32,680 bases of DNA from Verrucomicrobiia bacterium. Its GTDB lineage: Bacteria > Verrucomicrobiota > Verrucomicrobiia > Opitutales > Opitutaceae. Made by a program: the position numbers and the translations under genes. Below are positions 8,091-14,863 of this stretch, in pieces; the first letter of the stretch is position 1; the number at the start of each line of letters is the position of its first letter. The notes beneath the pieces are model-generated. The model had not been told where the DNA came from and ran no database searches. It saw only the letters and a program-made list of their open reading frames with translations. The stretch spans positions 1 through 32,680 of the forward strand of contig WYBX01000073.1 in NCBI GenBank assembly GCA_011525695.1, in the 5' to 3' direction.

Positions 8091-9806
8091 GTGAAACTCA
8101 GCCCCCGCACCCCGCACCCGATCGCTCCGGCCGGCCCCGCCACCGGTGAGCTGTTGCTTGCCCATTGCCAGGCGCTCGCCACGGCCGAAGCCGGACTCCG
8201 TGAGGGCGGCGGACCGGAGGGACTCGCCCGCCAGCACAAGCTCGGCCGGCTCACCGTCCGCGAACGGCTCGCCGCGCTGCTGGATGACGAAGCCGGGTTC
8301 TTCGAGCTGGGCCTGTGGGCCGCGTACGGCATGTACCGCGAATGGGGCAACTTCGTCACCGCCGGGGTCGTGACCGGGATTGGGCGCGTTTCCGGCCGTT
8401 GGGTGATGATCATCGCGAACGACGCCACCGTGAAGGCCGGCGCCTTCGTCCCGATGACGTGCAAGAAGATCCTTCGTGCCCAGCGGATCGCCTTCGAGTG
8501 CGGGCTGCCGCTGGTCTATCTGGTCGACTCATCGGGGGTGTTCCTGCCGCTGCAGGACGAGGTCTTTCCCGACGAGGACGATTTCGGAAGAATCTTCCGC
8601 AACAATGCCGTCATCTCCGCCGCCGGGCTGCCCCAGTTTGCCGCGATCATGGGCAACTGCGTTGCCGGTGGCGCCTACCTGCCGGTGCTCTGCGACAAGA
8701 TCCTGATGACCGAAGGCAGCGGACTCTACCTCGCCGGGCCCTCGCTCGTGAAAGCCGCCATTGGCCAGAGCGTCGACAGCGAGATCCTGGGCGGCGCCGC
8801 GATGCATGCGGAGATCAGCGGCACGGTGGATTTCAGGGAAAAGGACGATCCCGCCTGCATCGACCGGCTGCGGTCGCTTGTGGGACTCCTGCCGGCGGAA
8901 AATTCCTCCGGTCCAACTCTCCGCACCGGCCCCCAGCCCTCAGCCCTCAAGTCCGAAACGCCGGACCCCAGACCCGAAACCCCCGACCCCACCCCTGAGT
9001 TGATGCCGGCCCGGCCGGCGGAGGACGTCTACGAGTTGGTCTCGCTCGACGGCCGGAAGGAGTACGACATGCGGGACGTGCTGGCGTGCGTGATCGATGC
9101 CGGATCGATGGACGAGTACAAGGCCGGCTATGGGAAGACGCTCGTGTGCGCCTATGCCCGGATCGGCGGCCGACCCATTGGCATCGTCGCCAGCCAGCGA
9201 ATCCGGGTGCAATCGGAGAAATCCGGCCTGCAGATGCCGGGGGTGATCTATGCCGACAGCGCGGAGAAGGCGGCGCGGTTCATCATGGACTGCAACCAGA
9301 CCCGGTTGCCGCTGGTGTTCCTGCAGGACGTCTCCGGCTTCATGGTCGGCAAGGATGCGGAGCAGAGCGGAATCATTCGTGCGGGCGCGAAACTCGTGAA
9401 TGCCATGAGCAATGCCACGGTGCCGAAAATCACCATCATCGTTGGCGGCAGCTACGGCGCGGGCAACTATGCCCTGTGCGGCAAGGCGTTCGATCCGCGG
9501 TTCATCTTCGCGTGGCCCGGCGCGCGTTACGCAGTCATGGGCGCGGCGCAGGCGAGCGAGGTGGTTTACCAGATTCTTGCCCGGGGGACGGCCCAGGAGC
9601 GCTCACCGGAGGAACTGGCAAAGCTGCGCACGCAGGTGAAGGAGGGCTACCTGGAACAGGCCGACATCAAGTACGCCGCCGCCCGCGGCTGGGTCGATGC
9701 CATCATTGCGCCGCACGAGACCCGCCGCGTGCTGGCGTTCGCGCTTGAATGTGCCAGCCGCGCCGCGCCAAAGGCCCACTTCCATACCGGCGTGATCCAG
9801 GTGTGA
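8091..9806 (+). CDS. Acyl-CoA carboxylase carboxyltransferase (beta) subunit, MCC/GCC-like
   Basis: 571 aa from the GTG at 8091, the first start after the mutase stop. It transfers CO2 from carboxybiotin to an acyl-CoA. The N-terminal crotonase-fold domain has NCVAGGAYLPVL (189-200); the C-terminal domain has FLQDVSGFMVG and GGSYGAGNYALCGKAFDPRF, close to methylcrotonyl/geranyl-CoA carboxylase beta. Typical members are about 535 aa. The excess is a Pro/Thr/Glu-rich linker (about 271-306) between the domains, encoded by a C-rich heptad-like repeat that looks like an intergenic repeat inserted in frame. No biotin carboxylase or biotin-carrier gene is in the window, so the alpha subunit must be supplied from elsewhere. 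The next gene, AtuA, favours a branched or terpenoid acyl-CoA substrate. Confidence 0.93.
   Translation: MKLSPRTPHPIAPAGPATGELLLAHCQALATAEAGLREGGGPEGLARQHKLGRLTVRERLAALLDDEAGFFELGLWAAYGMYREWGNFVTAGVVTGIGRVSGRWVMIIANDATVKAGAFVPMTCKKILRAQRIAFECGLPLVYLVDSSGVFLPLQDEVFPDEDDFGRIFRNNAVISAAGLPQFAAIMGNCVAGGAYLPVLCDKILMTEGSGLYLAGPSLVKAAIGQSVDSEILGGAAMHAEISGTVDFREKDDPACIDRLRSLVGLLPAENSSGPTLRTGPQPSALKSETPDPRPETPDPTPELMPARPAEDVYELVSLDGRKEYDMRDVLACVIDAGSMDEYKAGYGKTLVCAYARIGGRPIGIVASQRIRVQSEKSGLQMPGVIYADSAEKAARFIMDCNQTRLPLVFLQDVSGFMVGKDAEQSGIIRAGAKLVNAMSNATVPKITIIVGGSYGAGNYALCGKAFDPRFIFAWPGARYAVMGAAQASEVVYQILARGTAQERSPEELAKLRTQVKEGYLEQADIKYAAARGWVDAIIAPHETRRVLAFALECASRAAPKAHFHTGVIQV
8929..8996 (+). repeat. 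C-rich degenerate heptad repeat inside the carboxyltransferase gene
   Basis: The segment is built of short C-rich units (CCCAGCCCTCAGCCCTCAAG, then GACCCCAGACCCGAAACCCC and similar) and encodes the linker PSALKSETPDPRPETPDP. Repeats of this style are familiar to me from intergenic DNA of Opitutaceae-like genomes (recollection). Here it stays in frame and falls at the boundary of the two carboxyltransferase domains. Confidence 0.55.
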
Positions 9807-9836
9807 CGCGTTGGCCGCTGCGAACTTCCCGCTGCC

Positions 9837-11264
9837 ATGCTGAAAATCGCCAATGCGTCCGGCTTCTGGGGAGATCAGCCCGGCGCCGCCGCCCGACTGC
9901 TGGCCGCCCGGCCCGATCTCGACTTCCTCACCCTCGATTACCTCGCGGAGGTCTCCCTCTCCATCATGGCCATCCTCCGGGCAAAGGATCCCAGCGCCGC
10001 CTATGCCCAAGATTTCGTGGATGTCGTCACGTCGCTGATACCCTACTTCCAGGGCGGTGGACGAGCCCGGCTCGTGACCAATGCCGGCGGGCTCGACCCG
10101 CTGGCGTGCGGAGCGGCGGTCAGGAACGCGCTCACGCAGGCCGGACTCAGCCAGCTGCGGGTGGCGATGGTGACCGGCGATGACGTCCTTCCGCAGCTAA
10201 GGCAGGCGATGGCCGGGTCCGGCTCCCAGCCGGATCGCCTGCCGGAATTCGCGAATCTCGAAACCGGCGCGCCGCTCGCCACGGTCGCCGATCGGCTCGT
10301 GACCGCCAATGCGTATCTGGGCGCCGCCGCCATTGCGGACGCCTTGCGGGCGGGTGCGGACATCGTGATCACCGGTCGCGTGGCGGACCCTTCACTGACG
10401 GTCGGGCCGTGTATCGCGCATTTCGGCTGGACCGGCGATGACTACGACCGGCTGGCGGGCGCCACGATTGCCGGCCATCTCATCGAATGCGGCACGCAGG
10501 CATGTGGCGGATTCTCGACCGACTGGCTCGACGTGCCGGCCGGCCACGATGTGGGCTTCCCCATTGCGGAGATCAATCCGGATGGCGATTGCGTGATCAC
10601 CAAGCCCTCGTCGTCCGGAGGGGCGGTCACGGTGCGGACGATCAAGGAGCAGCTGCTCTATGAGGTGGGCGACCCGGCCGCTTATCTATCGCCGGATGTC
10701 ACCGTGAACTTTCTGGGACTGAGTGTGGCGCAGGCCGGCACGGATCGGGTGAGCGTCTCCGGTGCATGCGGGACTGCCCCGCCGGACAACTACAAGGTCT
10801 CCGCGGCGTACCGCGACGGCTACAAGGCGCACGGGCTGCTCACGATCTTCGGCCATGATGCGGTGCGGAAGGCGCGGCATGCGGGAGAAGGGCTGCTCCG
10901 GCGGCTCCAGGAGCGCGGATGCATGTTTCGCGAGACCCTGGTGGAGTGCCTCGGCACCGGGGCCAGCGTGCGCGGCATTGCAAGCCGGATGGTTGACACG
11001 CAGCTGGTGGAAACGGTGTTGCGGGTGAGCGTGGCCGCCGACACGCGGGAACCCGTCAATCGATTCACCCGGGAGATTGCCTCGCTCGTAACCTCTGGAC
11101 CGCAGGGGATCACCGGATATGCGACGGGACGGCCGAAGGTGCTTCCGATTTTTGGCTATTGGCCATGCCTCATTCCGCGCCAGAGCGTGGCATCCGCCAT
11201 CCGGGTGCTGGAGGCCGAACATGGCTCCGGCGGCGACCGGAAACAGCAGGGCGTTCGAACCTGA
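9837..11264 (+). CDS. atuA: AtuA family protein (DUF1446), core domain
   Basis: 475 aa, beginning MLKIANASGFWGDQPGAA. It has hallmarks of the acyclic-terpene-utilisation AtuA family: RARLVTNAGGLDPLACG, ADIVITGRVADPSLTVGP, HLIECGTQACGGFSTDW and EINPDGDCVITKPSSSGGAVTV. AtuA is required for citronellol/geraniol breakdown in pseudomonads, but its biochemical reaction is not established. It is commonly encoded beside biotin-dependent acyl-CoA carboxylases, as here, 30 bp after the beta subunit. Full-length AtuA is about 590 aa; this protein lacks the C-terminal about 105 residues, which are encoded by the next gene, so the family protein is split. It is probably cytoplasmic (no signal peptide). 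Confidence 0.9.
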   Translation: MLKIANASGFWGDQPGAAARLLAARPDLDFLTLDYLAEVSLSIMAILRAKDPSAAYAQDFVDVVTSLIPYFQGGGRARLVTNAGGLDPLACGAAVRNALTQAGLSQLRVAMVTGDDVLPQLRQAMAGSGSQPDRLPEFANLETGAPLATVADRLVTANAYLGAAAIADALRAGADIVITGRVADPSLTVGPCIAHFGWTGDDYDRLAGATIAGHLIECGTQACGGFSTDWLDVPAGHDVGFPIAEINPDGDCVITKPSSSGGAVTVRTIKEQLLYEVGDPAAYLSPDVTVNFLGLSVAQAGTDRVSVSGACGTAPPDNYKVSAAYRDGYKAHGLLTIFGHDAVRKARHAGEGLLRRLQERGCMFRETLVECLGTGASVRGIASRMVDTQLVETVLRVSVAADTREPVNRFTREIASLVTSGPQGITGYATGRPKVLPIFGYWPCLIPRQSVASAIRVLEAEHGSGGDRKQQGVRT

Positions 11265-11274
11265 TTTTCCGTCC

Positions 11275-11595
11275 ATGATCCCGCTTCGTGAAATTGCGTT
11301 TGCCCGCAGTGGCGACAAAGGGAACTCCGCCAATGTGGCGATCTTTGGCCGCACGCCCGAGGCCTATGCCTGGATCCGCGAGCACCTCACCGCGGGTCGC
11401 GTGGAGGAGTTCTTTCGTCCGCTGGGCGTGGGCGCGGTCACGCGATACGACGTGCCCAATCTCGAAGCCTTGAATTTTGTCCTTCCCCTGGTCCTCGGCG
11501 GCGGCGGGAGCCGCTCGCTCCGAATCGATGCGCAAGGCAAGACGCTGGGGATGGCCCTGCTCGAGATGCCGATCGATCCGCCCTGGCAACCGTGA
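11275..11595 (+). CDS. AtuA C-terminal-domain protein as a stand-alone subunit
   Basis: 106 aa from the ATG at 11275. It starts MIPLREIAFARSGDKGNSAN, the conserved opening of the small domain that ends full-length AtuA proteins (REIAxxRSGDKG). It then runs through IFGRTPEAYAWIREHLT and a Gly-rich VLGGGGSRSL. It lies 10 bp after atuA; the two lengths sum to 581, about one full-length AtuA, so the products should pair. Its frame is open back to 11119, but that part overlaps atuA and is not similar to the family. The stop overlaps the GTG alternative start of the next gene. No reaction is known. Confidence 0.88.
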   Translation: MIPLREIAFARSGDKGNSANVAIFGRTPEAYAWIREHLTAGRVEEFFRPLGVGAVTRYDVPNLEALNFVLPLVLGGGGSRSLRIDAQGKTLGMALLEMPIDPPWQP

Positions 11596-11627
11596 CGCGG
11601 CGCACCCGAGACTTCATTCTCTCCAAT

Positions 11628-12398
11628 ATGAATTCAACGCCCGTCCTCGTGGGTCGTGAAGGCCCGGTCACGACCCTGACGCTCAATCGGCCCGAACGGC
11701 GAAATGCGCTGAATGTCGAACTGCTCGAGCAGCTGTGCACGGCGATCGACGCGGCCGGCGCGGATGTCACGCAGCGGATCCTGGTGCTGCAGGGAGCCGG
11801 CACGGTATTCTGCTCGGGGCTCGACCTCGCGGAAGCGGCGCAACCGGGTTTTGCCGATCGCTCGGCCGGCCTGGTGGCGCGCGCGCTTGGTGCCCTTGCA
11901 AACAGCCGGCTGGTGACAATCGCGGCGGTGCACGGGGCCGCGATTGCCGGGGGCGCCGGATTGATGAGTGCCTGCGATTTTGCGCTCGCGACGCGCGATG
12001 CGAAGTTTGGTTACCCGGAGGTTCGCCGCGGATTGGTCCCGGCGCTGATCATGACCTTCCTCCGGCGGCAGCTGCGCGAGCGCGATGCCCGGGAACTGCT
12101 GCTGCTGGGAAAATTCTTCGACGCGGCGCACGCCCACGCCATCGGACTGCTGAATCGCGTCGCCAGGGACGAGACGGCGCTCAGGGTGGAAGTGCAGTCC
12201 ATGATCAGTTCGCTTCTGCAAGGGGGGCCGGAGGCGATTGCGGCTACGAAGCGGTTGATCACGGAGCTTTGGCCGGCGCCGATCGATGGGGACCTTGCCC
12301 GCGCCCGTGACTTTCACGTCGCGGGCCGCGGCTCCGCGGAAGCCGTCGAAGGCATCGCCGCATTCAATGAAAAGCGCGCGCCAAGCTGGACGCGGTAG
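11628..12398 (+). CDS. Enoyl-CoA hydratase/isomerase family protein (methylglutaconyl-CoA hydratase-like)
   Basis: 256 aa from the ATG at 11628 (MNSTPVLVGREGPVTTL). A GTG at 11592, overlapping the previous stop, would add 12 poorly conserved residues. Crotonase fold: FCSGLDL forms the first oxyanion-hole loop, and VHGAAIAGGAGLMSACDFAL the second with the CoA-binding region. YPEVRRGLVPALI carries the Glu that serves as catalytic acid/base in methylglutaconyl-CoA hydratases (LiuC/AtuE-like). It is the last gene of the operon, after which about 340 bp carry no gene. It would hydrate the carboxylated enoyl-CoA made by the carboxylase. Family membership is certain; the exact substrate is inference. 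Confidence 0.9.
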   Translation: MNSTPVLVGREGPVTTLTLNRPERRNALNVELLEQLCTAIDAAGADVTQRILVLQGAGTVFCSGLDLAEAAQPGFADRSAGLVARALGALANSRLVTIAAVHGAAIAGGAGLMSACDFALATRDAKFGYPEVRRGLVPALIMTFLRRQLRERDARELLLLGKFFDAAHAHAIGLLNRVARDETALRVEVQSMISSLLQGGPEAIAATKRLITELWPAPIDGDLARARDFHVAGRGSAEAVEGIAAFNEKRAPSWTR

Positions 12399-12737
12399 CA
12401 CCGGCCGGTTCTGCAGCTGCTCAACTTGGGGTGGTCGATTGCCCGGTTCCATCTCGACTGCCCGCTCATCGGGTCCGGGCCCGCTGTACAGCCGAAGCCG
12501 TAAGGGACAGGCTATTTTGCGGAATAACCTGTCCCTTACGGCCGTTCCGCGACCGGGCGAGTGGAAGCCGGACAGATGTCATTAACCTGTCCCTGACAGC
12601 CGGCCGGGCTCTGATTAACCTGTCCCTTGGTGAAACCACCGCCCGCCGCAGGAGTTGGCATTTGCGACGCAAGAGTTGGCAGCCGGCGGTCCCGGACTTG
12701 CCCCCCGCCCCCGCGGGCCTACGGTACGGGCGTCCTC
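12399..12737. repeat. Intergenic region with CCTGTCCCTT palindromes
   Basis: CCGTAAGGGACAGG (12498-12511) and its exact reverse complement (12528-12541) form a 14-bp stem, 15 with the flanking G/C, around a 16-base loop. Two more copies of the half site, ATTAACCTGTCCC, follow at 12581-12593 and 12614-12626, and ATAACCTGTCCCTT closes the palindrome. The spacings between copies are about 55 and 33 bp. It sits between the end of the IcmF/AtuA operon and hemX, so the stem could terminate the operon. Nothing coding was recognised. Confidence 0.65.
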
Positions 12738-13607
12738 ATGTTGTTCGCCGAGTTCACCGATCGCACTTGGTTGTGGGCCGCCGCCGGGCTCTATTTCGCC
12801 GGCTTCGCCCAGGGGACGTTTTCGCTCCTCCGCCAGGGACGGCCCTCCGGCGCCACGACCTACGCGCTGATCGCCGCAGGCTACGCACTCCAGTTGCTGG
12901 GTTTGGGCATCCGCGGCCGCGCAGTCGGCGGCTGCCCGCTCGGAAACACCTTCGAAATCTTCCAGTTCACCGCCTGGTCCGCCACCACCCTTTACCTGGT
13001 GATTGGCATCACCTTTCGCAACAGCCTGCTGGGCTACTTCACCTCCTGCCTCGCTGCCGCCCTCACGCTGTCATCGCTGGCCATACCGGCCTGGGACGCC
13101 GCACGTCGATCCCACATCTTTGGCGGCAATCCCTGGATCGAACTGCATGCGGCACTGGCCCTTTTCAGCTACGGCGTGTTCGCGCTGCTTTCGCTCACGT
13201 CGATCATGTTCCTGCTCCGAAACTATTCGCTGAAGTCGAAGCACATCGGCGGCTGGTTCTCGTTTCTTCCCTCGATCCTCGATCTCGATCACATCGGCGT
13301 GCGCCTGCTCGGCGCCGGCGTCTCCATCCTGGCCGTCTCACTCGCGGTCGGATCGGTCTACTGGCTGCGCGACACGTCGACCGTCAATGTCGCCAAGTTG
13401 ATCATCACGATGAGTGTCTGGGCTGCCTATGCGCTCGCGCTGGGACTGAGGCTGCGCGGCATCCTGCTCTCGAGGCGATTCGCCTGGGCATGCCTCGGGT
13501 TGTTCGTGGCGGCGCTGCTCTCGCTGGGACCGGTGGACGGAAGCCGCCATCCGCGCCCCGCCACGGAACCGGCGCGCGTGGCTCAGGAGATGGAGGCCCT
13601 CCGATGA
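12738..13607 (+). CDS. hemX: HemX/CcsA-like integral membrane protein
   Basis: 289 aa from the ATG at 12738 (MLFAEFTDRTWLW). The frame is open upstream, but that part is Pro/Arg-rich and reaches into the palindromic repeat. About eight hydrophobic segments can be seen, near residues 8-28, 36-56, 68-90, 95-117, 132-160, 190-215, 225-248 and 255-272. CPLGNTFEIFQF and NPWIELHAALALFSYG resemble cytochrome-c-assembly (CcsA/HemX) proteins. I see no tryptophan-rich WWD haem-handling motif, so HemX is preferred over a true CcsA. It overlaps hemA by 4 bp (ATGA), as in other hemX/hemA pairs. In Bacillus, HemX influences the level of glutamyl-tRNA reductase; a similar role is inferred here. Confidence 0.85.
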   Translation: MLFAEFTDRTWLWAAAGLYFAGFAQGTFSLLRQGRPSGATTYALIAAGYALQLLGLGIRGRAVGGCPLGNTFEIFQFTAWSATTLYLVIGITFRNSLLGYFTSCLAAALTLSSLAIPAWDAARRSHIFGGNPWIELHAALALFSYGVFALLSLTSIMFLLRNYSLKSKHIGGWFSFLPSILDLDHIGVRLLGAGVSILAVSLAVGSVYWLRDTSTVNVAKLIITMSVWAAYALALGLRLRGILLSRRFAWACLGLFVAALLSLGPVDGSRHPRPATEPARVAQEMEALR

Positions 13608-14719
13608 GCCAGCCGGCACTGTTCGTCATCGGTGCAACCCACCGCCAGGTGCCGCTCGCCGTGCGCGAAAAGCTCTCCCTCACCGCCGAAAATGCGGCGG
13701 CGCTGAAGCAGGAGCTGAAGTCGGTGCATGGGTTGAAGGAGTTTGCGGTGCTCAACACCTGCAACCGGATCGAATTCTACGGGCTCGCCGCCAGCACCGA
13801 GGCGATCGCGCAAGTGTCGGCGGCATTCTGCGCCCGCCAGAACTTCGACCCGATCCAGTTTGAGCAAATCCGGATCAGCCTTCACGACCAGTCAGCCGTC
13901 CAGCACCTCGTCGAAGTTTCCGCCGGGCTTGATTCACAGATGCTGGGCGAGACGGAAATTTTCGGACAGGTGAAGGAGGCCTACGCCGCCGCCCAGGTTC
14001 TGGGTTCGACCGGCCCCGTGTTGAACCGCGTGTTCCAAAAGGGATTCCAGGCCGCAAAACATGTTCGTACCCACACGGCCATCACCGAGGGCCAGGTCAG
14101 TGTCGCCAATGTCGCGGTCGAACTTGCACTCAACATCTTCGGCAGCCTGGCGCAGACGCGAATCCTGCTCCTGGGCGCCGGCGAGATCGGCGAAAAGACC
14201 GCCAAGGCATTCCAGAGCCGGGGCGCCGCCGCGCTGACCGTGGCGAGCCGCCGTTTCGAACGGGCGATGGAACTCGCCACGGCACTCGGCGCCAGCGCCA
14301 TGCCTTTTGAACAGCGCGAAGCGCGGCTGGCGGAGTTCGATGTCGTCGTCTGCGCCACCTCGGCGCCGGATGCGGTCGTCACCTGCGCCGCCGCCAAGGC
14401 CGCCATGCACAAGCGGCCGGCCAAGCCACTCTTCTTCATCGATCAGGCGCTGCCGCGCGACGTGGAGCCGGCGGTGGCGGAAATCCAGAATGTCTTCCTC
14501 TACAATCTCGATGATCTGGCCAAGATCGCCGAGGAGAACCGGGTGGCGCGGGAGGCGGAGATCAGCAAGTGCCGGGCGATCGTGGCCGAGAAATCCGAGG
14601 CACTCTGGCGGCAGGTCGCTCCGCAGGTCGAGGCCTTGCGCACATGCAACCGGTCCGACCCGGAAACCATCGCTGAAATCCGCGGTGTTTCGGTACGCGC
14701 CACGACCGGTGGCGAATAA
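13604..14719 (+). CDS. hemA: Glutamyl-tRNA reductase
   Basis: NADPH-dependent reduction of glutamyl-tRNA to glutamate-1-semialdehyde, the first committed step of C5 tetrapyrrole synthesis. 371 aa. The catalytic Cys53 is in VLNTCNRIEFYG, the signature GLDSQMLGETEIFGQVKEAY spans 108-127 (here written as two halves of one motif), and the NADPH-binding GAGEIG is at 191-196. The start ATG overlaps the hemX stop (ATGA), and GGAGG about 8 bp upstream gives a real Shine-Dalgarno site, unusual in this window. Family members are usually about 410-430 aa; the C-terminal dimerisation helix bundle is shortened here. No frameshift is evident after the stop. The gene products of hemX and hemA should be co-expressed. 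Confidence 0.95.
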   Translation: MSQPALFVIGATHRQVPLAVREKLSLTAENAAALKQELKSVHGLKEFAVLNTCNRIEFYGLAASTEAIAQVSAAFCARQNFDPIQFEQIRISLHDQSAVQHLVEVSAGLDSQMLGETEIFGQVKEAYAAAQVLGSTGPVLNRVFQKGFQAAKHVRTHTAITEGQVSVANVAVELALNIFGSLAQTRILLLGAGEIGEKTAKAFQSRGAAALTVASRRFERAMELATALGASAMPFEQREARLAEFDVVVCATSAPDAVVTCAAAKAAMHKRPAKPLFFIDQALPRDVEPAVAEIQNVFLYNLDDLAKIAEENRVAREAEISKCRAIVAEKSEALWRQVAPQVEALRTCNRSDPETIAEIRGVSVRATTGGE

Positions 14720-14761
14720 GCCGAGGTGGGGCCACTCACCTGAGCAGCAGCTCTCATCCGT

Positions 14762-14827
14762 CCTCACCGAGGCGCTGCGTCCGCCGTCAATCAGCAGCGA
14801 CTTGCCATTGAAAAACCGCCCGCGGTG
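14762..14827 (-). pseudogene. Possible remnant of a short-chain dehydrogenase C-terminus
   Basis: In the convergent gap after hemA, one minus-strand frame reads HRGRFFNGKSLLIDGG and then RSASVR. This resembles the common C-terminal end of short-chain dehydrogenases (FxTGxxxxVDGG). No upstream body of such a gene exists, because the frame runs into the amidohydrolase gene, and there is no start or stop of its own. It may be a gene scar or chance. Confidence 0.3.
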
Positions 14828-14863
14828 AGGCCAGGCCAACCAAGGCCGGCCGAGGCGCAATCG

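Noticed and set aside
12431..13603. Upstream extension of hemA in its own frame through hemX
   Set aside because: The glutamyl-tRNA reductase begins at the ATG overlapping the hemX stop; the upstream part is an out-of-frame reading of hemX.
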